From: Paenibacillus alvei DSM 29
GTDB taxonomy: Bacteria > Bacillota > Bacilli > Paenibacillales > Paenibacillaceae
Direction: 5' to 3'
DNA: 64,000 bases
Assembly: GCF_000293805.1 (NCBI RefSeq)
Contig: NZ_AMBZ01000009.1
Span: 1-64,000 of the forward strand
Shown in pieces: positions 1 through 9,335 of the stretch. The position numbers and the translations under genes were made by a program. The notes below the pieces were generated by a model, which was given only the letters and a program-made list of their open reading frames with translations, ran no database searches and was not told the DNA's origin. Numbering within the stretch: the stretch's first letter is position 1; each line of letters opens with the position of its first letter.

Positions 1-321
1 GTAAAGCATTTTGGAGATTTTTTCTTTATGAAATACGTCGTCATCCATCAAGTAATTGATATATTCTCCCGAGGCCAGGTCGAAGCATTTGTGCCAGTTT
101 TCAAGAAAAAGGTTTTTCTCGTTTTTATAGTATTTAATCTGAGAGAAAGACGACAAATAAGCTGCTTCCAGCATTTGTTGCACTTCGCTATTAGAGCTGT
201 CGTCGCAAATGACGATTTCGATATTCGGGTAGGTTTGTTCAAGTACGCTGTCGATGGCTATTTTTAACGTATGGGGCCGATTATAAGCGGGAATCACGAC
301 ACTAACCAACGGATGTACCAA
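1..321 (-). CDS. Family 2 glycosyltransferase, N-terminal part (runs off the left edge)
   Basis: On the minus strand an open frame enters from position 1 with no stop and begins near 321. It reads PLVSVVIPAYNRP, then SVLEQTYPNIEIVICDDSS and YINYLMDDDVF. These are the N-terminal beta-strand, nucleotide-binding acidic pair and DxD-like metal site of a GT-A fold GT2 enzyme, which would transfer a sugar from a nucleotide sugar in the cytoplasm. The favoured start is TTG at 321, six bases after GGTGGAG; an in-frame ATG lies at 339. About 107 codons are visible, so the acceptor-binding half is missing. It is divergent from the next GT2 gene, so the two may share a promoter region and belong to one surface-glycan locus (inference). 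Acceptor and sugar cannot be told. Confidence 0.8.
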   Translation of the reverse strand, partial: MVHPLVSVVIPAYNRPHTLKIAIDSVLEQTYPNIEIVICDDSSNSEVQQMLEAAYLSSFSQIKYYKNEKNLFLENWHKCFDLASGEYINYLMDDDVFHKEKISKMLY

Positions 322-539
322 GATAACTCCACCTTTCATAAAAATGAGTTGTGACCCTCATTGTACGATAGGATTGTTCCTCTCAGACTATGCAGTCTTA
401 AGCGAATTGTGTATTCATATAAGGCTTTTGGGTGGACAAATAGGAGAGCAGCGGAATACACTACGTAATGTGAAAGAAGAGAATGGAGCGACACTTGGGT
501 CCAACTTGTGTTCGACATTTGGGAAAGGGGGAATCAACT

Positions 540-2069
540 TTGTCATCGGACTTCATTCCTTTATTGACGGTTCATCTGTTTTTGACAGACAAGATTTCGA
601 AGGATAAATTGAAAGAACCGATCCTGGGGTTGAAAGAAAACCACATCACCGTGAAAATGTATGGACCTGATGATCCATTAGTCGATGCCGTTCCCCGGAA
701 GCCGCGTGTCTATGTTTCCATAGGAGATGATTGGAAACCTTTTGCAACCCTGAATTCGCTGCCTATTCAGGAAAAAAAACGTTGGCTGCACTTCCATTCG
801 CCGGACGAACTCGAATCGCATAAATTGTTTTACTGCTGGATCAGAGCCACGGATCCTCTCCCCGAAAACAAAGCCGTACCTCCTGCCCGTTTTTCTTCCG
901 ATACGCCTCTCATATCCGTGTTCACGGCCAGCTACAGGTCAAAAGAACGAATTCAACGTCCTTATCGATCGCTTTTAAATCAAACTTACCCGAACTGGGA
1001 ATGGGTCATTGTGGACGATTCCGGAGATAACGAGGAGACTTACAAGAATGACCTGCTTCCTTTGAATGACCCTCGCGTGCGCAGATACCGCCAGGATTCC
1101 CGCAATGGCTATATTGGGGCGATCAAAAGGTATGCCGCAGGCCTTTGTACAGGGGAAATCTTAGTAGAGGTGGATCATGACGACGACCTGATGCCCGATT
1201 GCCTGGAGAAAATCGTTAAAACATTTCAGCAAAATCCCGAATGCGGCTTTGTTTACGGGGATTGCACCGAGGTATACGCAGAGAATCTTCATGCGCATTG
1301 GTATGGCTGGGATTGCGGTTTTGGATACAGCGTCTTTTATCGGGTTTGGCTGCGTGAAATGAACCGCTGGCAGAATGCACACAAACATACGACGATCAAC
1401 GGCAAGACCGTACGCCACTTAGTCGGGCTGCCGAATCATCCCCGTGCATGGTCCCGGGATTGTTATCATCTAGTGGGAGGTCATCGCGATGAGTTGCTGG
1501 TGGCCGACGATTACGACATGTTGATTCGGACGTTTCTTTGTTCCAAGTTCGCGGCAGTTCCTGATTTACTCTATATCCAATATCGGAACGAAAGAGGAAG
1601 CAACACCACGTTTCTAAGAAATAAGCAGATTCAGATCTTGGTCAGAGAACTGGAACGGGTATACCACGATAGAATTCAATCGAGGCTGACCGAGCTGGAG
1701 CTGCCGGAGCATCTGCCGAATTGCCGCATATGGGAGACCTCCGTACACGATCCTGCCCGCAAAACGGCTCATGTCATTCATGAAGATACTTCTCGAGTGT
1801 CGATATTGTTCCCGATTCCTTACTCTCATCCGGAAAGAGAGCATACTCAATTAAGTAAGACCTTGCAAAGGGGGATGAAGGCGGGCTTTAAGAATACCGA
1901 GGTTATTGTTGTAGGCCATATCCCCAAAGAAGTGGAATTTTTCGCTTCCCAAGCGCCTGCGGGGGCAATCCGCTGGTGGCCGATGGAGCCGGACGATTCT
2001 TTGGAGACGTGTATCCAGTACGCGAAGTATTGTGCATCCTGTAAAGAGAAAGTGGTTGTGATGCCTTAA
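540..2069 (+). CDS. Family 2 glycosyltransferase with extra N- and C-terminal segments
   Basis: The GT2 core starts near residue 120: PLISVFTASYRSKERIQ, SLLNQTYPNWEWVIVDDS, and the metal site VEVDHDDDLMPD. I favour TTG at 540 because AAAGGGGG lies eight bases before it; an in-frame ATG at 483 has no good ribosome site. An N-terminal segment of about 100 residues has no motif I recognise. After the catalytic domain a second segment (from about residue 435, SRVSILFPIPY) resembles the start of another glycosyltransferase-like fold and stops abruptly at VVVMP. Just downstream, other frames read plausible protein (LKDRANEIG, then INDHFRNVYHASGKP), so the 3' end is probably truncated or frameshifted. 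Sugar and acceptor are unknown. Confidence 0.8.
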   Translation: MSSDFIPLLTVHLFLTDKISKDKLKEPILGLKENHITVKMYGPDDPLVDAVPRKPRVYVSIGDDWKPFATLNSLPIQEKKRWLHFHSPDELESHKLFYCWIRATDPLPENKAVPPARFSSDTPLISVFTASYRSKERIQRPYRSLLNQTYPNWEWVIVDDSGDNEETYKNDLLPLNDPRVRRYRQDSRNGYIGAIKRYAAGLCTGEILVEVDHDDDLMPDCLEKIVKTFQQNPECGFVYGDCTEVYAENLHAHWYGWDCGFGYSVFYRVWLREMNRWQNAHKHTTINGKTVRHLVGLPNHPRAWSRDCYHLVGGHRDELLVADDYDMLIRTFLCSKFAAVPDLLYIQYRNERGSNTTFLRNKQIQILVRELERVYHDRIQSRLTELELPEHLPNCRIWETSVHDPARKTAHVIHEDTSRVSILFPIPYSHPEREHTQLSKTLQRGMKAGFKNTEVIVVGHIPKEVEFFASQAPAGAIRWWPMEPDDSLETCIQYAKYCASCKEKVVVMP

Positions 2070-2170
2070 AAGACCGGGCGAACGAGATAGGAGATCAACG
2101 ACCATTTTCGAAATGTGTATCATGCCAGCGGAAAACCCCTACGTTACCAATGAAGCATCCCCCGTAGAAT

Positions 2171-2491
2171 GGCTGGATACAATTTGAACCAGACGCCGAT
2201 AAACGTAAAAAATTTATAGAGGATTATTTTAAAACAGTCCTCGAGGGATACAGATCAGAGACCCAGATCGAAGATTCAATGTTAGATAAATTGCCTTTAT
2301 TTCTCCAAGTAAATCTCTTCGAAAATATTATTGATCAATTTGTGGTAATGCGAAACAACGGAAAAGATCCGGAGTGTCATGAGGAGCTGTCGTATCGCAT
2401 AAAATGCTTGGAAGATATCCCGTATATGGGATTTTTCCATGAGATATATTCGAGTGATGAACCCTTTATGTATGAAGAACGAAATATTTAA
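2171..2491 (+). pseudogene. 3' remnant of an APH-family phosphotransferase
   Basis: Between a TAG at 2165 and a TAA at 2489 one frame reads GWIQFEPDADKRKKFIEDYF, then LEGYRSE and LDKLPLFLQVNLFENIID. This is the C-terminal helical region of the APH/choline kinase-like phosphotransferase family, whose Bacillales members read similarly (EGYRSE...IPLFLKLRE). The ATP-binding lobe and the catalytic HGD loop are absent, so it cannot be a working kinase. It lies directly after the broken 3' end of the glycosyltransferase, as expected if a deletion joined the two genes. An internal ATG at 2279 could give a 70-residue protein, but nothing suggests it is a gene of its own. Confidence 0.65.
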
Positions 2492-2518
2492 GCTTTGTGT
2501 GCGGATTGCAAATGGCGA

Positions 2519-2552
2519 ACAGCCGGCTCTTTGAGGCCTGCTGTTTTTTTTA
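2519..2552 (+). terminator. Rho-independent terminator after the APH remnant
   Basis: ACAGCCGGC and GGCCTGCTGT form a stem with one mismatch around a short loop and are followed by eight T. It still closes the truncated phosphotransferase unit. Confidence 0.75.
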
Positions 2553-2685
2553 GCTTTTTTTCGTGAAGATGAAAGGTAGAAGAAAAATTCAGTGAGGTTC
2601 CGCGCTTCGTTCGCTGAACTAATTTACGTACATAATCGTTTTGTTGCGCGTGTCATTCTCGTTTTATCTTCATTGGATATAGAAA

Positions 2686-3366
2686 CTATTCCGCCCGATT
2701 GAATCCTTTCATGATCAGCCATATTGCCAATATCAATTGTTGAACAGCGATCGGCACGTTCAATAACATGTAGGTTGCGTCCAGACCGATGAAGCGAATC
2801 ATAAATAATAGGCTTGCCAATATAGATAGTGCTGAACCTATCAGACCCGGAACTGACAGCCAGCGTGGAACGATTTTGGTCTGGACAAATATACAGGTAA
2901 ATAAGAACATAGCCAAAACAAAGGCCAGTGTTGTTGCGACATGGTTCACCAAATCACGACCGTCCCGCAACAATTCGCCCAGGGTGTGGAAATAGGATAC
3001 GTTCAGAGCATCAACTGTTGCAAATTCTTGACTTACTGTCAGTAACAGCAGCAGAATGATAACTCCAATCATAATGAACACACCCGCGATTATGCCGCAA
3101 GCAACAGATCCAAGAGCTAAACTTTTATGATGTTTGCTTATTATCGGATACAGCAAAATCGGAATCCCAACATAGGCAACAACCATTAACAACTGTGAAA
3201 ACGCTCCTATCAGTACTTGACTTTCATTTGTAGAAGCGTTGACCAGGTAGTCTGCTCCATCAATAACAGGCACAACACTACATATCCCTGCAACCAACCC
3301 GACTATGAATAACAACCCAACCATTACAGTAGACTTTCTACTTGAATGGATACTCTTCCTCAGCAT
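2686..3366 (-). CDS. DUF4386 family integral membrane protein
   Basis: A 226-residue very hydrophobic protein with about six membrane segments (for example STVMVGLLFIVGLVAGICSV near the N-terminus and VPRWLSVPGLIGSALSILAS later). The pattern RKSTVMVGLLFIVG...GILLYPI and the ending ATYMLLNVPIAVQQLILAIW are typical of DUF4386, a family of unknown function common in Bacillales. I chose ATG at 3366 because AAGGAGG lies six bases upstream; the longer frame to 3408 would include that ribosome site. It stands alone on the minus strand with the APH remnant terminator upstream of its 3' end. No function can be given. Confidence 0.85.
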   Translation of the reverse strand: MLRKSIHSSRKSTVMVGLLFIVGLVAGICSVVPVIDGADYLVNASTNESQVLIGAFSQLLMVVAYVGIPILLYPIISKHHKSLALGSVACGIIAGVFIMIGVIILLLLLTVSQEFATVDALNVSYFHTLGELLRDGRDLVNHVATTLAFVLAMFLFTCIFVQTKIVPRWLSVPGLIGSALSILASLLFMIRFIGLDATYMLLNVPIAVQQLILAIWLIMKGFNRAE

Positions 3367-3527
3367 AATGAACCTCCTTTTCATATCTATCGTGGGGTCT
3401 ACTATCAAAATACTCCGAGTCGCTTACTGACATGACAGGGTCGGGAAGGAAGAATTTCTAAGTAAAGTTGTATCAATCAAGTTGGAGTGTAAACGCAATG
3501 AAGGGAAGGCGTCACAAGGGTTTCAAA

Positions 3528-4022
<495 letters not shown>

Positions 4023-4051
4023 TAAATAATCGCATTCTATTTCTGAAAGCC

Positions 4052-5305
4052 TTAATTATATGCAATGTTGCTGCTCGTTACAGCAGACTCATCAGCTTCT
4101 AATCGATTCGGATCAAATTCATTCTCCATCTTGGCGATAACTACTGTTGCTACACCATTTCCGATCAAATTCGTTATTGCGCGAGCTTCGGACATGAAAC
4201 GGTCAACACCCAGCAGTAGGGCCATGCCTGCGATCGGAATTGATGGGAAAGCAGCTAAAGTTGCAGCAAGTGTAATGAATCCTGATCCTGTAACCCCAGC
4301 AGCACCTTTGGAAGTTAGCATCAATACGAACAGAAGGGTAATTTGCTGCCAGATGCTTAGATCAACACCAGATACCTGAGCGACAAACAGCGCAGCCATT
4401 GACAGATAAATCGATGTACCGTCCAGGTTGAATGAGTATCCTGTTGGAATAACGAGTCCCACGACGGATTTGGAAGCACCGTATTTCTCAAGCTTTGACA
4501 TCATTCGCGGCAGAGCAGATTCGGATGAAGAGGTACCGAGCACTAGTAAGATTTCTTCTTTAATGTAAGAGATAAACTTGAAGATGTTGAATCCGAATGC
4601 TTTGGCGATGAATCCGAGTACGACGATTATAAATAGGAACATGGTCAAATAAACAGAACCCATCAGCTTGCCAAGTGTGAACAACGAGCCAAGACCAAAT
4701 TTGCCAACCGTATATGACATTGCACCAAAGGCGGCAATTGGTGAAACCTTCATAATGATATTTACGATACCAAAAAATACGTGTGAGAGCTTATCGAATA
4801 ATGAAATGATGGCTTGCCCTTTTTCACCAATAGCTGTTAGAGCAAAACCAAACAGGACTGCAAATAACAATACCGGAAGAAGCTCACCGCTAGCAAAAGC
4901 CCCGATAACATTATCAGGCACGATGTTCATGATGAAGCCCATTACACTATTCTCATGCGCTTTCTCCGCATATTGGGCAACGTCACCTGTAGCCTTTGAA
5001 ATATCGATTCCAGAGCCTGGCTTAACTAAATTTACTACAAGTAGGCCAATTGCAAGTGCTATGGTTGTTACAATCTCAAAGTATAGTAATGCCTTACCAC
5101 CGATGCGACCGACCTTTTTCATATCGCCCATACTAGCGATTCCATGTACGACGGTGAAGAAGATGATTGGTGCAATTACCATCTTAATAAGCTTGATAAA
5201 GATGTCTCCAAGCACCTTCAGTTCAACGGCATATTTAGGGAAAAATTGTCCGAAGAGAACCCCAAGAAGAATCGCGAATAATACTTGAACGGTCATGTTT
5301 TTCAT
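4052..5305 (-). CDS. dctP: C4-dicarboxylate:cation symporter (DAACS family, DctP/DctA/GltT type)
   Basis: A 417-residue SLC1/DAACS carrier that imports succinate, fumarate or malate with Na+ or H+. Visible hallmarks are the serine-rich re-entrant loop [13 protein letters not shown], the NLDGTSIYL segment (family NMDGT) and the final [19 protein letters not shown]. It lies downstream of the binding protein on the same strand, next to dctS and dctR, which matches the Bacillus subtilis dctB-dctS-dctR-dctP group. The ATG at 5305 has only a poor ribosome site. A good one, GAGGGG, serves an ATG at 5322 that opens MKIKKS and ends in an ATGA overlapping 5305. One more A in the A7 run at 5308-5314 would fuse the two frames into a typical longer N-terminus. 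Confidence 0.93.
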   Translation of the reverse strand: MKNMTVQVLFAILLGVLFGQFFPKYAVELKVLGDIFIKLIKMVIAPIIFFTVVHGIASMGDMKKVGRIGGKALLYFEIVTTIALAIGLLVVNLVKPGSGIDISKATGDVAQYAEKAHENSVMGFIMNIVPDNVIGAFASGELLPVLLFAVLFGFALTAIGEKGQAIISLFDKLSHVFFGIVNIIMKVSPIAAFGAMSYTVGKFGLGSLFTLGKLMGSVYLTMFLFIIVVLGFIAKAFGFNIFKFISYIKEEILLVLGTSSSESALPRMMSKLEKYGASKSVVGLVIPTGYSFNLDGTSIYLSMAALFVAQVSGVDLSIWQQITLLFVLMLTSKGAAGVTGSGFITLAATLAAFPSIPIAGMALLLGVDRFMSEARAITNLIGNGVATVVIAKMENEFDPNRLEADESAVTSSNIAYN

Positions 5306-5346
5306 GATTTTTTTATCTTCATGTTCTTACCCCTCGCTTTCACCAT

Positions 5347-5360
5347 TGTAAGCGCTTTAT
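5347..5360. promoter_or_regulatory. Possible catabolite-responsive element upstream of dctP
   Basis: TGTAAGCGCTTTAT has the GTAAGCGCTT core of a CcpA site but two mismatches to TGNAANCGNNNNCA at the 3' end. It lies 25-40 bases ahead of the symporter reading frame, where carbon-source control would make sense. Confidence 0.25.
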
Positions 5361-5430
5361 TCGATGTGCTTAAGTGTAAGAGAGAGGGGAGAAGGTGACA
5401 AGCATATGGTCATATTGTTCTTTTTGGTCT

Positions 5431-6465
5431 TTAAGGCCCAGAGATTTCGCTCATTACATCAGCCCCGATTTTCATTGCGAAATCTTTATAAAGCTCCTTT
5501 GAGGCTATCCTCCATTCCGCTGTTTGTTCTTTCGTTAATATGGAAATCTGCAAATTCTGGTTCGTATTAATCTCGTTCATATGCGTCTCATTTCTAGCTG
5601 CTTTCTTATTTGCCTGCTCTGTTGTTTCATCCAGTGCTTCCATGAGCAGCTGTTGCACATCAGAAGGCAGGCTATCCCAGAAGGATTTGTTGAAAATAAC
5701 GGCATAGCCCAAATAACCATGATTGCTAATCGTCATATATTTCTGCACTTGGTAGAGGCGTTTGCTTACGATATTCGATATCGTGTTTTCCTGACCATCT
5801 ACTGAGCCGTCGGCTAGATTGCGATAAGCGTCGTTAAAAGGAATAACACTTGTCTTCCCTCCCCAGTTCTTCATGTGCCGTTCAATTAATGGACTTGGTT
5901 GTATGCGAAACTTTAGTCCTTTGAAATCTCGAGGCCCCAGAATAGGCCGTACATTGTTCGTCACTTGTTTAAAGCCATTGGACCAGAAGGCGACTCCCTT
6001 CATGCCATGCGGTTTAAGCGTTTGGAATAGCTTGTCTCCAAGCGAACCATTCAGCTTGCTTTCAACCTCATTCTGATCTTTGAAAGCAAATGGCAGATCC
6101 ATTACTAGCCATGCTGGATCGATCTCGCTCATAGTTGAGAAGGATGGGGCTATCATTTGAATATCACCACGCTGAAGTGCAGCAACTTCATTATTCTCAC
6201 CATATAGCATGCCATTTGGGAACACTTGTATCTCGACGCGATCCTTTGATTTCTTCTTTACTAGATCAGCGAATTCAGCTGCAGCGAGGCCCTTTGGTGT
6301 GTTCTCAGCAACTACATGACTGAATTTGATGACGATCCGTTGCTTAAGTCCAGTTTGTTCATCATCCTGATAGAGCTGTTCATTCCAGTTTGGTTGATAT
6401 CCGACGAGATATGCAGCTAACAATCCAACAATAATGAACATTCCAATACTTGCAATCGCTTTCAA
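5431..6465 (-). CDS. dctB: TRAP-type DctP-family dicarboxylate-binding protein
   Basis: A 344-residue protein with an N-terminal membrane anchor (ASIGMFIIVGLLAAYLVGY) and no lipobox cysteine, followed by a TRAP solute-receptor domain: IKFSHVVAENTPKGLAAAEF, VEIQVFPNGMLYGENNEVA and LKFRIQPSPLIERHMKNWG (the conserved arginine that binds the carboxylate). TRAP membrane subunits are not nearby. In B. subtilis the homologous DctB works as a co-sensor with DctS, and that role fits this position beside dctS and the symporter. The start is TTG at 6465 after GGAGGAG with six bases between. The gene is divergent from dctS. Confidence 0.9.
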   Translation of the reverse strand: MKAIASIGMFIIVGLLAAYLVGYQPNWNEQLYQDDEQTGLKQRIVIKFSHVVAENTPKGLAAAEFADLVKKKSKDRVEIQVFPNGMLYGENNEVAALQRGDIQMIAPSFSTMSEIDPAWLVMDLPFAFKDQNEVESKLNGSLGDKLFQTLKPHGMKGVAFWSNGFKQVTNNVRPILGPRDFKGLKFRIQPSPLIERHMKNWGGKTSVIPFNDAYRNLADGSVDGQENTISNIVSKRLYQVQKYMTISNHGYLGYAVIFNKSFWDSLPSDVQQLLMEALDETTEQANKKAARNETHMNEINTNQNLQISILTKEQTAEWRIASKELYKDFAMKIGADVMSEISGP

Positions 6466-6551
6466 ATTTGTCTCCTCCCAGTTGCTAAATTAGACTTATT
6501 ATTGCACAATAGCAGATAAAGGTAAATATTTCGAAAAGGAGGGCGCTAAAC
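6466..6551. promoter_or_regulatory. Divergent dctB/dctS promoter region with a small palindrome
   Basis: The 86-base gap holds both ribosome sites (GGAGGAG on the minus strand, AAAAGGAGGG on the plus strand) and an inverted repeat TATTG-CA-CAATA at 6500-6511. The repeat is a candidate DctR operator, but this is only positional inference. Confidence 0.35.
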
Positions 6552-8156
6552 TTGAACCGAATAGGAATCTACTGGAAAATTATTTTGCTTTCATTCGGTT
6601 TGGTTCTGTTCTCCCTCCTTATTGCTGTAGAGGTCTTGCTTGGAAGCTTGACTAGCGTCAAAGAAGAGAGCTTACGTCAACGGCTGATTACGACTGCCCA
6701 AACCGTTGCTAATCTACCGGGAGTGGCAGAATATATCAATCAGCAGAATGGAGCTGAGCATATTGCTCCCGTTGCTGACAAAATTCGCATGCTGAATGAG
6801 GCTGATTATATTGTCGTGCTGGATATGAATCGCAAGCGCTTATCACATCCTCTATCGGACCGAATAGGAACTTATTTTAGTGGCGACGATGCGGATGCAG
6901 CTTTTGCTGAGCATATGTACGTTTCCAAAGTAAAAGGTGAAGCAGGTGTTGGCTTGCGGGCATTCGTGCCGATCATGAACGCGAAGCATGAGCAGGTTGG
7001 CGTTGTAATGGCAGGAGGACTTCTGCCTACCATGAAGGATATTTTTCCCGAGCAGCTCAGATCGGTTATGGTAATGATTATATTGGCGCTTTCGTTTGGA
7101 ATGATGGGCTCAGCGATGCTTGCTAAACATATCAAGAAAGAGATGTATAATTTAGAGCCGCATGAAATTGCCTCGATGTTTCGTGAGCACACGGCTGCAT
7201 TCCAAGCTATGCATGAAGGAGTAATCGCCATCGACAGCAAGGAGCGAATCACGATTTTCAATGAACGGGCCAAGCACATTTTTGGCGTGTCCAAGGATGT
7301 GCTTGGACTGAACATTTGGGATGTGATTCCCGATTCTCGCTTGCCCGAGGTACTTAAGGTAAAAACACCGCTCTTGAACCACGAATTGCTGGTTGGCGAT
7401 ACGCTCATCTGGAGCAATCGAATACCCATAATCGAGCAGGGTATTACACAGGGAGCCATAGCGATTTTCCAAGACCGAACGGAGGTTACGCATATGGCAG
7501 AAGAACTGACAGGTGTGCGAGAATTTGTGAATGCCTTGCGAGCCCAAAATCATGAGCATATGAATAAAATGCATACCGTTGCTGGGCTTCTCCAGCTTGG
7601 AAAACATGAAGAAGCATTAAGATATTTGTTTGAGGTATCTGATCAACATGAAGAGACAACAAGATTTATGCAGGAGCATTTTGAGGATGATGGAGTTGCA
7701 GGCTTACTGCTTGGTAAGATCAGTCGAGGAAATGAGCTTGATATAGATGTGATCATCGATCCGAATTGCGGTTTGCGTCAATTTCCAGATTCGCTTGATC
7801 GACGAGATATCGTGCTGCTGGTAGGCAATTTGATTGAAAATGCATTTGATGCACTTTCCAATATCAAGGTTGATCAGAAGGCAGTGTATCTGTACATTGG
7901 GCAAGATGAAGATTATTTATCGATCTTAGTTGAGGATAATGGCTGTGGTATGACAGAAGACACGAAAGCAAGAATGCTGGAACGCAGCTTCTCGACCAAA
8001 AGTGGAGAGCATCGTGGAATAGGCCTATTTCTGATAAGTGGGATTATCGCAAAAGGTAAAGGGCTACTTCGGTGTGAATCCTCCCCAGGACTCGGAACAT
8101 CAATGGAAATCGTTTTTCCGATGAAGGAGGCGGCAAGAGATGCAGGAGCAATGTAA
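6552..8156 (+). CDS. dctS: Sensor histidine kinase DctS (CitA/DcuS family)
   Basis: A 534-residue membrane kinase. TM1 (about residues 7-30, IILLSFGLVLFSLLIAVEVL) and TM2 (about 170-195) flank an extracellular PAS/Cache-like domain; a cytoplasmic PAS follows (HEGVIAIDSKERITIFNERA). The phosphoacceptor box RAQNHEHMNKMHTVAGLLQL has the CitA/DcuS form. The ATPase domain shows VGNLIENAFDAL (N box), VEDNGCGM (G1) and RGIGLFLI. It should sense C4-dicarboxylates outside the cell, with DctB, and phosphorylate DctR. The start is TTG at 6552 with AAAAGGAGGG nine bases before. The 3' end overlaps dctR by 17 bases. Confidence 0.92.
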   Translation: MNRIGIYWKIILLSFGLVLFSLLIAVEVLLGSLTSVKEESLRQRLITTAQTVANLPGVAEYINQQNGAEHIAPVADKIRMLNEADYIVVLDMNRKRLSHPLSDRIGTYFSGDDADAAFAEHMYVSKVKGEAGVGLRAFVPIMNAKHEQVGVVMAGGLLPTMKDIFPEQLRSVMVMIILALSFGMMGSAMLAKHIKKEMYNLEPHEIASMFREHTAAFQAMHEGVIAIDSKERITIFNERAKHIFGVSKDVLGLNIWDVIPDSRLPEVLKVKTPLLNHELLVGDTLIWSNRIPIIEQGITQGAIAIFQDRTEVTHMAEELTGVREFVNALRAQNHEHMNKMHTVAGLLQLGKHEEALRYLFEVSDQHEETTRFMQEHFEDDGVAGLLLGKISRGNELDIDVIIDPNCGLRQFPDSLDRRDIVLLVGNLIENAFDALSNIKVDQKAVYLYIGQDEDYLSILVEDNGCGMTEDTKARMLERSFSTKSGEHRGIGLFLISGIIAKGKGLLRCESSPGLGTSMEIVFPMKEAARDAGAM

Positions 8157-8952
8157 ACATATCGTGCAAGTATTGCTGATTGAAGATGATCCAATGGTTC
8201 AGGAAGTGAACCGCATGTTCATCGAAGGGGTGAATGGTTATAAAGTTATTGGGACGGCAGGTAACGGTCAGGATGGCTTGCGGATGATCGAAGAACTGAA
8301 GCCCGATCTAATCTTTCTGGATGTGTTTATGCCTTCATTTGATGGAATTAGTACGCTGCAGGAAATTAGGGCGCGTGATCTACCAGTGGATGTGATCGTA
8401 GTTACGGCTGCTAAAGAGACGGAAACATTACGAGCGATGATGCGAAACGGTGCAGTAGATTATATTATCAAGCCATTTAAACTAGAGCGGGTTAGACGGA
8501 CATTGGAACGTTATCGTGATCGATACGAGACGTTAACCGACGATCATACAGTTACCCAAGAGCAGCTTGATCGCATTCTGCAAATGGGAGATGAGATCCG
8601 AACGGATAGCACTGTGAACGATGGATCTTCTCTATTAGGGCAGAGTGTAATACAAGAGAAGAACGTTATCGAATCATCACCACCTGCTGAATTGTTTATA
8701 CCTACGGAAGAACTGCCAAAGGGATTAAATCCAGTAACACTTAAACAAGTGCTTGCAGTAATGGCTGATAAAGGTGGGAAGCTATCCGCAGAAGAAACAG
8801 CCGAAGGGGTTGGGATTGCAAGAGTGACAGCAAGAAGATACCTTGAATATTTGTCAAAGATAGGATATGTCTATCTAGAGGTGAATTATGGAGGCGTAGG
8901 GCGACCAATTAATCGGTATACGCTTCATTCAAGACCAAAAAGACTAAAATAA
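8140..8952 (+). CDS. dctR: Response regulator DctR (CitB/DcuR family)
   Basis: A 270-residue regulator. The receiver domain (residues 5-125) contains IEDDPMV, the phosphoacceptor in LIFLDVFMPSFDG, the switch threonine in VVTAAK, and IIKPFKLER. After a linker of about 65 residues there is a winged-helix domain near 195-265 (SAEETAEGVGIARVTARRYL), as in DcuR/CitB. The phosphorylated form should activate transport genes in response to C4-dicarboxylates. The gene starts inside the dctS 3' end, so the pair is translationally coupled. Confidence 0.92.
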   Translation: MQEQCKHIVQVLLIEDDPMVQEVNRMFIEGVNGYKVIGTAGNGQDGLRMIEELKPDLIFLDVFMPSFDGISTLQEIRARDLPVDVIVVTAAKETETLRAMMRNGAVDYIIKPFKLERVRRTLERYRDRYETLTDDHTVTQEQLDRILQMGDEIRTDSTVNDGSSLLGQSVIQEKNVIESSPPAELFIPTEELPKGLNPVTLKQVLAVMADKGGKLSAEETAEGVGIARVTARRYLEYLSKIGYVYLEVNYGGVGRPINRYTLHSRPKRLK

Positions 8953-9121
8953 TCCGAAACACGCCTTATCGTGAATCTTACAATTACAAATCAAAATGTT
9001 ACACCAAAGTAGTGTAGGCTAATGACTCATGAAGCAGATGAAGGTTGCCATTGCTTATTGCAATGAAATATCTGGTATGTTAATATTGCGCTAACACTTA
9101 CGATAGGAGTTGAAGAGGATA

Positions 9122-9310
9122 ATGTAAAATTTCTTGCTAACGTTTAAAGAATAAAACAAGTTCTATTTGTGCTGTTTTGTTCTTTATTGGCAAGAAAGTT
9201 ACCTTATTCTTTTCACTCAAAGAATATATTCTTATCTGACTCTGCGTAGGGTTGGATTTGTTTTATTTTTTTGAGCTGTAAGAAAGGTCAACTTTCTTGC
9301 AGCTCTTTTT
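9122..9310 (+). promoter_or_regulatory. Transcription attenuator ahead of the ABC-F gene
   Basis: A strong terminator, GAGCTGTAAGAAAG and CTTTCTTGCAGCTC at 9273-9305 followed by T5, sits just before the ribosome site of the ABC-F gene. Its 3' arm (AACTTTCTTGC, 9290-9300) is an exact 11-base complement of GCAAGAAAGTT at 9190-9200, a ready antiterminator. That segment can in turn pair with TTTCTTGC at 9130-9137. An ATG-TAA start-stop pair lies at 9122. This three-way exclusive pairing is the classic design of ribosome-sensed attenuation known upstream of ABC-F resistance genes such as vmlR and lmo0919. The trigger is inferred. Confidence 0.75.
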
Positions 9311-9335
9311 ATTTGTGACCAAGGAGGTTTCTGGA

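Noticed and set aside
483-539. ATG at 483 as the start of the second glycosyltransferase
   Set aside because: No ribosome site is near it, whereas TTG at 540 has AAAGGGGG at good spacing.
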